This document shows positions 25,703 to 34,738 of a DNA stretch of 59,279 nt, in pieces. The stretch lies in NCBI GenBank assembly GCA_934718155.1, contig CAKUZF010000016.1, positions 1-59,279 on the forward strand, written 5' to 3'. The position numbers were made by a program, and so were the translations under genes. The stretch comes from an uncultured Parabacteroides sp. (lineage in GTDB: Bacteria > Bacteroidota > Bacteroidia > Bacteroidales > Tannerellaceae). A model generated the notes under the pieces. That model did not search any database, had not been told where the DNA came from, and saw only the letters and a list, made by a program, of their open reading frames with translations. Each line of letters begins with the position of its first letter. Position 1 is the first letter of the stretch.

Positions 25703-28700
25703 TCATGAGTGGTTAAGAAGGATCTTTGATAGCGGATCCACCCCCCCCAGCCCGTCCTCTTTTTTAGAGGTACGGTTCTGCTTTTTACGATACTGAGTGG
25801 GCGTCATGCCCGTGAACTGCTTGAAGGCGGCGCTGAAATAGGAGGGCGTGCTGTAACCCACCTTCTCCGAAATCTCGGCGAAGGTGAGGGCGCTCTCTTT
25901 CACCAGCCGAATGGCCTTCTCCATGCGCTGCTTGGTGATGTATTCGTTGCAGCCCATGTTGGTCAACGCTTTCATCTTGTTGAACAGCGAAGTGCGGCTC
26001 ATGCACATCTCGCTTTCGAGCAGAGCGATGTCTAACTGGGTGTCGTCGATATGCTGCTCGATCAGCTGGTTGATCTTCGTCAGGAAGTTCTCGTCGGCAT
26101 AGCTGATGGTGATCTCTTGCGGCAACGTGGCCTGCCCCGGAGTCTTAAGCTTGTTCAGAATCTGTCTGCGGCAGTTGATCAGGTTGATGACGACCTGCAT
26201 CATAAGCTCCACGTCGAACGGCTTCGGAAGGTAGGCGTCGGCTCCAGTCTTGTAGCTGATCATGACTCTTTTACGATTGGTATTGTCGGTCATCAACACA
26301 ACGGGAATATGGCTGATCGTGATGTCTTGCTTGATCTGTCGGCAAAGCTCGTAGCCATCCATGCGGGGCATTTTCACGTCGGTGATCACGGCATCGGGGC
26401 GGTTGCTGCGGAGCACTTTGAGGGCCTCCACGCCATCCTTGGCGGTGAGCACCTGCTTGAAGTGCTCGGCAAGAGTGGTTTGCATGATCTCGGTGACGGA
26501 GCTTTGGTCGTCCACCACCAGCACGGTGTAGTCGGTCTTGTCGACGACCACCTGGCTGAATTCCTCTTCCTCCTCTTCTATGATTTTGTCGATGCTCTCC
26601 TGCCTCTCGTTGAAGTATAAGATGGATTTCTCGGCCAGTTCGGAGGCGGAGGGTTCTGTCTCGACGATGGCGTTTGCCTGCACGATGGGGAGCGTGAAGA
26701 AGATGGTGACCCCCTTGTTGGGGCGGTTGTAGGCATTGATGATGCCGTGGTGTTGCTCGATGATAATCTTGTCGTAGGCCAGGCCGATGCCAGTGCCGCT
26801 TCGCTCCTTGAAATCTTGGTAGAAGTGGCTGAATAGGCTCTTCTCGTCGCCTGGCTGCAGCTCTTCGCCCTCGTCGGAGATCGAAACGCGCACCTGCTTG
26901 CTCCCCTCTTCCAAGAGGCTCTTGACCGATATGGTCGATCCTTTGGGGCTGAACCTGATGGCGTAGGTAAGCAGGTTACTCACTACGATGTCGATGCGCT
27001 GGCTGTTGAAGTCCACCTGGCCGATGCGCTCGTCGGGCGTGAACAGCAGGTTGATGCCTTGCTCTTCGCATTCGAGCGCTACGCCGTTGATCTCCTCCTC
27101 AAGCCAGGCGTTGAAGGGCAGGGTGTCCATCTTCAGCTGGATCGGTTTGTTGTTCATCCTGTTCAAGTCGAGCACCATGTCGATCAGGTTGTTCATGCGC
27201 AGCACGTGCTTATAGATCAACATCAAAAGCATGTGGTGTTTGCTATGTGGATCGGTCTGCCGTAAGATGCGCAGCAAGGGGGAGCAGATCAAAGTGAACG
27301 GTGTGCGCAGCTCGTTGCAGATGTTGATCAGAAGGGAGGCCTTCTCTTCGTTCATACGCATTTTGTTGTCGGCCATCTCCTGTTTCAGTGCCTGCTGCTT
27401 GCGTCGGTGGATATGGAAGGTGATGAGGGTGAAAAGTGCTATGAATGAGCCAAACGCGATTGTGAGAAACCACCAGCGGAGGAAGAAAGGAGGAAGCACC
27501 TTCAGCTTGAGCAGGGGCTGATAGGGCATCCAGCTGCCGTCGAATCGCGTGGCGGAAATGTCGATGGTATAGGTGCCGGGTATCAGTTGGTACAGCGACA
27601 GGACGGCGACTGACGATTCGCGCACAATGTTGCTGTAGCCATGCACCCGAAAGCGGTAGTTACGTTTGTGGAAGCGGTTGCGCCCCTTGGTCATCACCTG
27701 GATCGAGATGTTGCTTGAGGCTGGGATTTCGAGCTCGTTCAGCCCCTCGTAGAAGGGATTCCCCTTCGACTCGCCGTTTAGCTTATAGCCTCCGATGGCG
27801 AAGCTGAGGTCGTCGTGTATGTTGAAAATCTCATCGTAATTGATTTGCACCAAGCCTTTTGAACCGCCCATGTAAAGGTGGTCTTCCAGCAAGGCGGTCG
27901 AGCTTCCGATGTATTCGTTCGTGTTAACACCGTCGTTTTGGGTGTAGGCGGCGAATTCGTCTTTGTCGGGCTTGTAGGCGAAGAGGTGGAAATGCGAGCC
28001 GATCCAGACAACCCCGTTGGGGTCGGAGCGCACAGAAAGTGCGGCCTGGAAGAGGCTGGTCTCTATCAGTGTGTCTTTCCGTATTGTCGGGTCGTAGCAG
28101 ATCAGTCCTTGGTTGGTGCCCATCCAAAAGCGTCCATCGGGTGTTTGCGTGGCGGTGTAGATGGGCTGTTCCTGCGAGGCGGTGTACACCGTGGTGAGTC
28201 GAGCCGTGTGAGGGTCGAGCCGGAAAAGGTGCGACCTGTTGTTCAGGTAGCTGACGGAGTCGTTGCTCCACATCATCCGCAGCGGGCCGTTGTTGCGCTG
28301 AAGTGGCTCATCCGCCTCGGCGATGCTGAAGCGTTTCTGCTGGATGTCGTAGAGGTAGGGCCTGTCGCCGCTGATCAGGATCGTGTTGGCGTTGATGCGC
28401 CATAGGCCTACGCCTTTCTCGGGATGGAAGTTGATGCTGTCGGTTTGTGGGTCGATCAGCCTTAGGGGCGTGAGGCCGTTGGTCTGCTTATCGAAGAGGC
28501 AAAGCCCCTTGCCGACGAGCGAGAGTAGCAGCTTTCCAGGGGCGTAGTGGGCCATGGAGTTGATGTGCTCCTCCTTGAGGGTAGGGATTTGCTTGAATGT
28601 GTTGGTGGCATGGTCGAGCAGGTTGAGTCCTCCGCCTTTGGTGCCCACCCAGAGCTTGTTGCCGTCGGCTAAGATGCACGGGATGACGTGTGTAGATGGT

Positions 28701-29755
28701 CCTTTGCCTGAAGAGGAGTGGACGTTTGTGAAGAAGCGCATGCACGATTTCTCGAAGGTGACCAAGCCGTGTCGGGCGGCCGACATCAGCACGTTGTTCT
28801 GGCGGTCGGTGTAGAGGCAGTTGATCTCGTTGCTCGGCGGGGCGAACGGTGTTTCGCCTACCTTGCTTTTGAATTGCGTGAACGTCTGCGTCTTCGTGTC
28901 GAGCCTGTACAGACCCTCCGTCTTCGTGCCTATCAAGATGTTGCCCTCGCTTTCGGTGAGCGAGAGGATCAGGTTGGTGCGCAGCGGAGAGTTGTCGGTG
29001 GTGTAGCTCTTGATGAGCTGCCCGGTCTCTGTGAGGCAGAGCACGCCCTCGTTGGCGGTGGCCACCCAAAGGCGGTGTTCGCTGTCGATCAGCATGTCGT
29101 TAGCAAACTCGGCAAGGCTGAAGGGCTGGTTGGAGGCTATCTCCTTCTGCCCTGTGCGGAGCGGCAGGCTCCAGATCTTGCCGCCGTGGCCCTGGATCAG
29201 CAGTGTGTCGTTGCCGAGCAGGATCATCTTGTCCATCCGGATTGCGATGGGCAGTTCGCCCATTTCGGTCAGAGTCTCGGTCGTGGGGTCATAGTAGGTT
29301 ATGGTCTTGTCGTCGCCAAAGAGGATTCCCTTTTCCCAGCCGCGGGCGGTGTAGGCTTGAACGGCATTCCCCACTTTGTCGAGCAAGGGGAAGAAGTCGT
29401 CGTCTGCGTAGTTGTAGTAGGCCACCCCTTTTTCGGTGCAGATCCAAATGCGTCCGTCGGCATCCTCAGCGGTGCCAAACACCAGGTTGTCGGGGATTGA
29501 GTTCGGATCGTGTTTATCGTGTGTGTAGAATGTCAACTCGTTGCCATCGTAGCGGCCCAGCCCCAGGTCGGTGGCCATCCAAAGGTAGCCGTCGTTGCCC
29601 TCGTAGATCTGGTTGAGGCGCGAGGGAAAGTCGGTCTTTCCATTTTCTGAGATGTTGATAAAGAGATAATGGTAGGCGAAGGCAGGGCCGCCGCTAAGGC
29701 AGCACAGCAGCAACAGGCCCTTTATCAAGATCTGAGAAATATAGTTCATGCGCAT
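25703..29755 (-). CDS. Hybrid two-component sensor/regulator with degenerate kinase
   Basis: A 1350-residue HTCS protein. A signal sequence (about 1-27) is followed by a periplasmic two-propeller sensor (about 30-660, many YLWMATDLGLGRYDG-type repeats), a Y_Y_Y domain (about 670-750) and a membrane helix (757-780). Then come a HisKA-like helix pair, a HATPase-like domain (about 915-1040), a receiver (about 1078-1195) and an AraC-type HTH (about 1250-1335). The H-box reads INICNELRTP: the phosphoacceptor His is Asn814 (codon AAC). In the N-box the second Asn is Tyr931 (SNLLTYA), and the G1 box reads DEGEE instead of DxGxG, while GTGIGL is kept. The receiver is intact: Asp1082, Asp1083, phosphoacceptor Asp1126, and Lys in YLPKPFD. 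No susC/susD pair is nearby to indicate a target. Confidence 0.9.
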   Translation of the reverse strand: MRMNYISQILIKGLLLLCCLSGGPAFAYHYLFINISENGKTDFPSRLNQIYEGNDGYLWMATDLGLGRYDGNELTFYTHDKHDPNSIPDNLVFGTAEDADGRIWICTEKGVAYYNYADDDFFPLLDKVGNAVQAYTARGWEKGILFGDDKTITYYDPTTETLTEMGELPIAIRMDKMILLGNDTLLIQGHGGKIWSLPLRTGQKEIASNQPFSLAEFANDMLIDSEHRLWVATANEGVLCLTETGQLIKSYTTDNSPLRTNLILSLTESEGNILIGTKTEGLYRLDTKTQTFTQFKSKVGETPFAPPSNEINCLYTDRQNNVLMSAARHGLVTFEKSCMRFFTNVHSSSGKGPSTHVIPCILADGNKLWVGTKGGGLNLLDHATNTFKQIPTLKEEHINSMAHYAPGKLLLSLVGKGLCLFDKQTNGLTPLRLIDPQTDSINFHPEKGVGLWRINANTILISGDRPYLYDIQQKRFSIAEADEPLQRNNGPLRMMWSNDSVSYLNNRSHLFRLDPHTARLTTVYTASQEQPIYTATQTPDGRFWMGTNQGLICYDPTIRKDTLIETSLFQAALSVRSDPNGVVWIGSHFHLFAYKPDKDEFAAYTQNDGVNTNEYIGSSTALLEDHLYMGGSKGLVQINYDEIFNIHDDLSFAIGGYKLNGESKGNPFYEGLNELEIPASSNISIQVMTKGRNRFHKRNYRFRVHGYSNIVRESSVAVLSLYQLIPGTYTIDISATRFDGSWMPYQPLLKLKVLPPFFLRWWFLTIAFGSFIALFTLITFHIHRRKQQALKQEMADNKMRMNEEKASLLINICNELRTPFTLICSPLLRILRQTDPHSKHHMLLMLIYKHVLRMNNLIDMVLDLNRMNNKPIQLKMDTLPFNAWLEEEINGVALECEEQGINLLFTPDERIGQVDFNSQRIDIVVSNLLTYAIRFSPKGSTISVKSLLEEGSKQVRVSISDEGEELQPGDEKSLFSHFYQDFKERSGTGIGLAYDKIIIEQHHGIINAYNRPNKGVTIFFTLPIVQANAIVETEPSASELAEKSILYFNERQESIDKIIEEEEEEFSQVVVDKTDYTVLVVDDQSSVTEIMQTTLAEHFKQVLTAKDGVEALKVLRSNRPDAVITDVKMPRMDGYELCRQIKQDITISHIPVVLMTDNTNRKRVMISYKTGADAYLPKPFDVELMMQVVINLINCRRQILNKLKTPGQATLPQEITISYADENFLTKINQLIEQHIDDTQLDIALLESEMCMSRTSLFNKMKALTNMGCNEYITKQRMEKAIRLVKESALTFAEISEKVGYSTPSYFSAAFKQFTGMTPTQYRKKQNRTSKKEDGLGGVDPLSKILLNHS
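25741..25748 (-). repeat. Homopolymer of eight G (coding strand) near end of sensor gene
   Basis: Eight consecutive C's on the plus strand read as a G8 tract in the last codons of the hybrid sensor. Gain of one G would end the protein a few residues earlier; loss of one would replace and slightly extend the tail. All changes fall beyond the HTH. Confidence 0.6.
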
Positions 29756-29809
29756 AGACTTTCTTTTTGAGTTTATTCAAGGATGAAGATGTACATGTTA
29801 AATTGGTGG

Positions 29810-29817
29810 CAAAAGTA
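29810..29817 (-). promoter_or_regulatory. -7 element for the hybrid sensor gene
   Basis: TACTTTTG on the minus strand (29817-29810) matches the -7 consensus, giving a leader of about 45 bases. It shares the 97-base divergent gap with the His-rich protein gene, whose own candidate -7 is TATATTCG at 29841-29848. Confidence 0.5.
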
Positions 29818-29852
29818 ATGAATCTTTTGATAATAGTTGTTATATTCGCGCC

Positions 29853-30245
29853 ATGCGCAGAAAGAAAGTGATCGATTTGATTCGGCATGGAGCATTATTG
29901 GTGGCCAGTGTGCTCTCGTTGCTTTCGGTGGTGATTCCTCATCACCACCATCGCGACGGTATGCCCTGCTACGCCTCGCTGCAGATGGAGCAACAGGAGG
30001 GCGATCATGGAGCGGATGCGCACGATTGTGGCTGCCATGGCCACAACTTGGGCTACATGGGCTCGCTGGCCAATTCGGGCACGGCCGACATGCATGTGTT
30101 GCAAGTAGTTTCCATTTATACCTTCCAGTTGGAGTCTCCCGTTGTTCGCTCCTTGAACAGGGGGGAGGCTTTCTATTATGAGTCGGCCTACGACCCGTGG
30201 ATAACGCGGGCCAGGGGGCTTCGTGCTCCGCCCTGTTTGGCCTGA
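29853..30245 (+). CDS. Small His-rich membrane-anchored protein (DUF6769-like)
   Basis: A 130-residue protein with one N-terminal hydrophobic segment (about residues 12-28) followed at once by PHHHH. A second metal-type cluster, HGADAHDCGCHGHN, is at about residues 51-64. It resembles the small proteins annotated DUF6769 that precede metal efflux operons in Bacteroidetes; that identification is from memory and moderate. A role in periplasmic metal binding or sensing is inferred from the His/Cys content and from the efflux genes that follow about 110 bases downstream. A possible -7 element TATATTCG ends only 4 bases before the ATG. Confidence 0.6.
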   Translation: MRRKKVIDLIRHGALLVASVLSLLSVVIPHHHHRDGMPCYASLQMEQQEGDHGADAHDCGCHGHNLGYMGSLANSGTADMHVLQVVSIYTFQLESPVVRSLNRGEAFYYESAYDPWITRARGLRAPPCLA

Positions 30246-30358
30246 TTGCCTTCTCCCGGCAGGGGAGAGGTGTGTCTTGTTGGGGTGCGTGTGGCACTCG
30301 CAGGCCCATGCGGCCTAAACGATTCATTTTTTTATATTATTATTTAATAGCAAAACAC

Positions 30359-31633
30359 ATGTTGAAGAAAATATATGGGATAGGCGTAGTGTGCGCTTAT
30401 CTGTTTGCCGGCTGTGCGGGTCATTCCGCTGAGGCCGCACACGATCACGATCATGAGCACGAACACGAGCATACGGAGGCTCATGAGCACGATCACGATC
30501 ATGAACACGAAGGTCACGACCACGAACACGAAGGCCATGATCATGAGCATGAAGGCCACGACCACGAGCATGAGCATGAAGGTCATGACCACGAGCATGA
30601 GTCGACTCCCGGCGTGGTGAAATTTAAGAAGGCGAATGCCGAGGCGATCGGGTTGAAAACCGTCAAGATGCAGCCGAGTGCTTTCACGCAGGTGATTCCA
30701 ACCAGCGGACAGGTGCTGGCCGCTCAGGGCGAGGAGTCGGTGGTGGTGGCCACCGTGCCGGGCGTGGTGTCGTTCGGACAGCTTCCCTTTGTTGATGGAA
30801 CGGCTGTGCGCAAGGGACAGACCCTGTTGAGCATCGCCTCGAAGGGGTTGTCGGATGGCGACGTAGCCATCAAGGCGAAGGCGGCTTACGAGGCTGCGAA
30901 GGCCGAGTTTGAGCGTATGCAGACGTTGGTGGGCGATCGGATTGTATCGGCCAAGGAGTTTGAGCAGGCTCGCCTGAACTACGAGCAGGCCAAGACCGCC
31001 TACGAGGCGATTGCCGACAAGCAGACGGCGAAGGGTGTAGGCGTGGTGGCCTCGTTGAACGGCTACTTGAAGAACATCCAGGTGAAGGAGGGCGACTACG
31101 TGTCGGTGGGCCAGCCTTTGGCTACCATTGCGCAGAGCAACCGATTGGTGCTTCGTGCCGACGTCTCGGAGCGTTACTACGGCAGCCTGCCGATGGTGCA
31201 ATCGGCCAATTTCAAGACCCCTTACGACGATGCGGTCTATCAGTTGAGCGACTTGCGTGGCCGCTTGCTCTCCTACGGCCGTTCGTCGGGCGGCGATTCC
31301 TTCTTCGTCCCGGTCACGTTCGAGTTTGATAACAAGGGAGCAATCCTGCCCGGATCGTTTGTCGAGGTCTATCTGCTGACGAAGCCGATGGAGCAGGTGC
31401 TGAGTGTGCCCGTAGGCTCGCTGATCGAGGAGCAGGGCGTTTACTCCGTGTATGTGCGCCTCGACGAAGATTGCTACCGCAAGCAGCCCGTTACGCTGGG
31501 AGCGAACAACGGGGTGGCTGTGCAGATTCTTTCGGGTCTGCATGTTGGCGACGAGGTGGTCACTGAGGGTGCGCACCAGGTGAAGCTGGCTTCGGCCTCC
31601 AATGCCATTCCGGCTCATACGCATCATCATTAA
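30359..31633 (+). CDS. RND efflux periplasmic adaptor (CusB/CzcB type), His-rich lipoprotein
   Basis: A 424-residue adaptor. Started at the ATG at 30359, it has a lipoprotein leader with LFAGC (Cys19); an open frame extends upstream but is not coding. Residues 28-82 are an almost uninterrupted His/Asp/Glu repeat with HDHEHEG as its basic unit, with 24 His in 55 residues. Next come the barrel-sandwich/lipoyl hybrid (EESVVVATVPGVVSFGQLPFVDGTAVRKGQTLLSI), a coiled hairpin (KAKAAYEAAKAEFERMQTLV) and the beta-barrel and membrane-proximal domains. A short HTHHH sequence ends the protein. It links the inner-membrane pump and the TolC-type channel encoded next. The His tail suggests divalent or monovalent heavy-metal capture. 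Confidence 0.88.
   Translation: MLKKIYGIGVVCAYLFAGCAGHSAEAAHDHDHEHEHEHTEAHEHDHDHEHEGHDHEHEGHDHEHEGHDHEHEHEGHDHEHESTPGVVKFKKANAEAIGLKTVKMQPSAFTQVIPTSGQVLAAQGEESVVVATVPGVVSFGQLPFVDGTAVRKGQTLLSIASKGLSDGDVAIKAKAAYEAAKAEFERMQTLVGDRIVSAKEFEQARLNYEQAKTAYEAIADKQTAKGVGVVASLNGYLKNIQVKEGDYVSVGQPLATIAQSNRLVLRADVSERYYGSLPMVQSANFKTPYDDAVYQLSDLRGRLLSYGRSSGGDSFFVPVTFEFDNKGAILPGSFVEVYLLTKPMEQVLSVPVGSLIEEQGVYSVYVRLDEDCYRKQPVTLGANNGVAVQILSGLHVGDEVVTEGAHQVKLASASNAIPAHTHHH
30441..30600 (+). repeat. Coding tandem repeat for the His-rich tail
   Basis: Degenerate 6- and 21-base units of CAC/CAT GAN encode the HDHEHEG repeats of the adaptor. Codons vary between copies (CAC/CAT, GAA/GAG), so it is an old or selected repeat rather than a recent slippage product, though copy number could vary among strains. 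Confidence 0.75.
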
Positions 31634-31651
31634 TCGTCGGGAGGAAGCCTT

Positions 31652-34600
31652 ATGTTGAATAAGATTATCTATTATTCGCTGCACAACCGACTGGTGATTC
31701 TGGTGTGTGCGGTGCTGTTGATGGTGGGAGGTGTCTACACCGCCTTCCATACCGATGTGGATGTCTTTCCCGACCTGAACGCCCCGACGGTGGTGATCAT
31801 GACGGAGGCCAACGGCATGGCTCCCGAAGAGGTGGAGCGTTTGGTGACTTTCCCGGTCGAGACGGCAGTGAACGGCGCGATGGACGTGCGCCGTGTGCGT
31901 TCCTCTTCCACCACGGGTTTCTCGGTGGTGTGGGTCGAATTTGATTGGGGCACGGATATCTACAGGGCCCGTCAGATCGTGTCGGAGAAGCTGGCTGTCG
32001 TCAGCGAGAGCCTGCCCGAGACGGTGGGTAAGCCCACGCTGGGCCCGCAGTCATCCATCTTGGGCGAGATGATGATCATTGGCCTCACGGCCGACGAGAC
32101 CTCGCTGCTCGATCTGCGCACCATTGCCGACTGGACCATCCGTCCGCGTCTGCTCTCGACAGGCGGTGTGGCGCAAGTGGCCGTGATTGGTGGCGACATC
32201 AAAGAATATCAGATCCTGCTCGATCCCGCCCGCATGAAGCATTATGGCGTGGGGCTCGACGAGGTGTTGGCCGTTACGCGCAACATGAACCGCAATGCCA
32301 ACGGAGGCGTGCTTTATGAGTTCGCCAACGAGTATATTATCCATGGCATGCTTTCGACGGCAAAGGCCGAGGAGATCGCCAAGGGAGTCGTGAAGCTCTC
32401 GAACGGCTATCCGGTCACACTGGGCGACATCGCTACGGTGCGGATCGGCGGCAAGAGCCCCAAGCTGGGCTTGGCATCGGTCGAGGCGAAACCCGCCGTA
32501 CTGATCACGGTGACGAAGCAGCCCGACACCAGCACCGAGCAGCTGACCGAGAAGCTCGATGCCATCATGGCCGATTTGCAGAAGAACCTTCCGGCCGACG
32601 TGCATGTGGCGACCGACATTTTCCGTCAGAGCCGCTTCATCGACAATTCGATCAACAACGTGAAGCAGAGCCTTTTCGAGGGTAGCTTCTTTGTCGTACT
32701 CGTGTTGTTCCTCTTCTTGATGAACGTGCGTACGACGGCCATCTCGCTGGTGGCCTTGCCGTTGGCTTTGCTCGTGTCGATCATTACGCTCCACTATATG
32801 GGCTTCACCATGAACACGATGAGTTTGGGCGGTATGGCCATTGCCATCGGTTCGTTGGTCGACGATGCCATTGTCGACGTGGAGAACGTCTATAAGCGCA
32901 TCCGCGAGAACCGCCTCCTTCCCGAGGGCGAGCGCCGCTCCACCCTCGACGTGGTTTACGACGCCTCGCGCGAGGTGCGTATGCCGATTCTTAACTCCAC
33001 CCTGATCATCGTGGTCAGCTTCGTGCCCCTCTTCTTCCTTAGCGGCATGGAGGGACGCATGCTGGTGCCGCTGGGTATTGCTTTCATCGTGGCGCTGTTT
33101 GCCTCTACGGTCGTTGCCTTGACCCTCACCCCGGTGCTCTGTAGCTATTTGCTGAACACCAAGGCTACAGGCATGAAGGAACTGCGTGAGTCTTGGGTGG
33201 CCCTGAAGTTGAAGGTCGTCTATGAGAAGGCCCTGGTGGCAGCCTTGGCGCATCAGAAGCAGGTGCTGGGTGCGACGATCGCCCTCTTCGTGGTGGCGCT
33301 CTGTGGCTTCTTCACCCTGGGACGCAGCTTCCTGCCGGGCTTCAACGAAGGCTCGTTTACGATCAATGTCAGCTCCCTGCCGGGCATCTCGCTCGAGGAG
33401 TCGGATCGGATTGGCCGCAGGGCCGAGGAGCTGCTGATGCAGGTGCCCGAGATCCAGACCGTGGCGCGCAAGACGGGCCGTGCGGAGTTGGACGAGCATG
33501 CCTTGGGCGTGAATGTATCCGAGATAGAGGCTCCTTTCGAACTGAAAGACCGTAGCCGAGAGGCCGTCACCGAAGACGTGCGCCAGAAACTCTCCACCCT
33601 GACCGGGGCGAATATCGAGATTGGCCAGCCCATCTCTCACCGCATCGACGCCATGCTTTCGGGTACGGAGGCCAACATCGCCATCAAGCTTTTCGGCACC
33701 GACCTGAACCAGCTCTTCACGATTGGCAACCATGTGAAGGCCGCCGTGCAGGAGATACCCGGCTTGGTGGACCTGATGGTGGAGCAGCAGATCGAGCGTC
33801 CGCAGCTGACCATCACGCCGCGCCGTGAGCTGCTGGCCAAGTATGGCATTCCCCTGCCCGAGCTGGAGGAATACATCAACGTGATGCTTGGCGGCGAGGT
33901 GGTGAGCCAGGTGTATGACGACGGCAAGAGCTTCGATCTGACCGTGAAGACCTCCGACCAGAGCCGGGCTACGATGGACGACATCGCCAACCTGCTGATC
34001 GACGCCAACGGACAGAAGGTGCCCTTGAGCTACGTGGCCGAGGTGCGCAGCCAGAGCGGTCCGAACACGATCAACCGCGAGAATGTGCAGCGCAAGATCG
34101 TGGTCAGTGCCAACGTTTCGGGGCGCGACCTGCGTGGCGTGGTGAACGACATCCGTGCGAAGGTCAACGAGCAGATTGTCTTGCCCGAGGGCTATCACAT
34201 CGAGTATGGCGGACAGTTTGAGAGCGAGGCGGCCGCCAGCCGCACGCTGCTGCTCACGTCGTTGATGTCGCTCCTGGTCATCTTCCTGCTGATCTATAAC
34301 GAGTTTAAGAACGCCAAGGAGAGCGGCATGATCATGCTCAACCTGCCGCTGGCCCTGATTGGTGGCGTCTTGATCCTTTGGGTCACTTCGGGCGAGATCA
34401 GCATCCCTGCCATCATCGGCTTCATCTCGCTCTTTGGCATCGCCACGCGCAACGGTATGCTGCTGATCAGCCATTACACCCAGTTGCGCAGCGAGGGCAT
34501 GGATCTGCAGGAGGCCATCGTGAAGGGCTCGCTCGACCGTTTGAACCCGATCTTGATGACGGCTCTCAGCTCCGCCTTGGCCTTGATTCCCTTGGCGCTC

Positions 34601-34738
34601 AATGGCGACCTGCCTGGCAATGAGATACAAAGCCCGATGGCTACGGTCATCCTCGGCGGCTTGCTCAGCTCCACCTTCTTGAATGGGTTTATCATCCCGA
34701 TTGTCTATCTAATGATGAATAAAAACGTAAAACGATGA
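31652..34738 (+). CDS. CusA/CzcA family heavy-metal RND efflux pump
   Basis: A 1028-residue inner-membrane proton-driven pump with the 12-helix RND layout: one N-terminal helix, a large periplasmic loop, helices 2-6 (about 335-545), a second loop, and helices 8-12 (about 860-1025). In helix 4 the segment MAIAIGSLVDDAIVDVEN carries Asp404, Asp405 and Glu411. The AIAIG lead-in is like CusA, rather than the AIDFG of CzcA, so a Cu/Ag-type relay is slightly favoured, but substrate cannot be decided. The gene follows the adaptor by 18 bases and overlaps the channel gene by 4 bases. Confidence 0.92.
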   Translation: MLNKIIYYSLHNRLVILVCAVLLMVGGVYTAFHTDVDVFPDLNAPTVVIMTEANGMAPEEVERLVTFPVETAVNGAMDVRRVRSSSTTGFSVVWVEFDWGTDIYRARQIVSEKLAVVSESLPETVGKPTLGPQSSILGEMMIIGLTADETSLLDLRTIADWTIRPRLLSTGGVAQVAVIGGDIKEYQILLDPARMKHYGVGLDEVLAVTRNMNRNANGGVLYEFANEYIIHGMLSTAKAEEIAKGVVKLSNGYPVTLGDIATVRIGGKSPKLGLASVEAKPAVLITVTKQPDTSTEQLTEKLDAIMADLQKNLPADVHVATDIFRQSRFIDNSINNVKQSLFEGSFFVVLVLFLFLMNVRTTAISLVALPLALLVSIITLHYMGFTMNTMSLGGMAIAIGSLVDDAIVDVENVYKRIRENRLLPEGERRSTLDVVYDASREVRMPILNSTLIIVVSFVPLFFLSGMEGRMLVPLGIAFIVALFASTVVALTLTPVLCSYLLNTKATGMKELRESWVALKLKVVYEKALVAALAHQKQVLGATIALFVVALCGFFTLGRSFLPGFNEGSFTINVSSLPGISLEESDRIGRRAEELLMQVPEIQTVARKTGRAELDEHALGVNVSEIEAPFELKDRSREAVTEDVRQKLSTLTGANIEIGQPISHRIDAMLSGTEANIAIKLFGTDLNQLFTIGNHVKAAVQEIPGLVDLMVEQQIERPQLTITPRRELLAKYGIPLPELEEYINVMLGGEVVSQVYDDGKSFDLTVKTSDQSRATMDDIANLLIDANGQKVPLSYVAEVRSQSGPNTINRENVQRKIVVSANVSGRDLRGVVNDIRAKVNEQIVLPEGYHIEYGGQFESEAAASRTLLLTSLMSLLVIFLLIYNEFKNAKESGMIMLNLPLALIGGVLILWVTSGEISIPAIIGFISLFGIATRNGMLLISHYTQLRSEGMDLQEAIVKGSLDRLNPILMTALSSALALIPLALNGDLPGNEIQSPMATVILGGLLSSTFLNGFIIPIVYLMMNKNVKR

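Noticed and set aside
30441..30600. Sequencing artefact as an explanation of the His-rich coding repeat
   Set aside because: Codon usage varies between copies and the frame is maintained to a complete adaptor, so it is a real coding repeat.
32051..34630. An 859-codon open frame antisense to the RND pump
   Set aside because: Composition is rich in Gln, His, Asp and Arg without hydrophobic core patterns, and the sense strand is a full pump gene.
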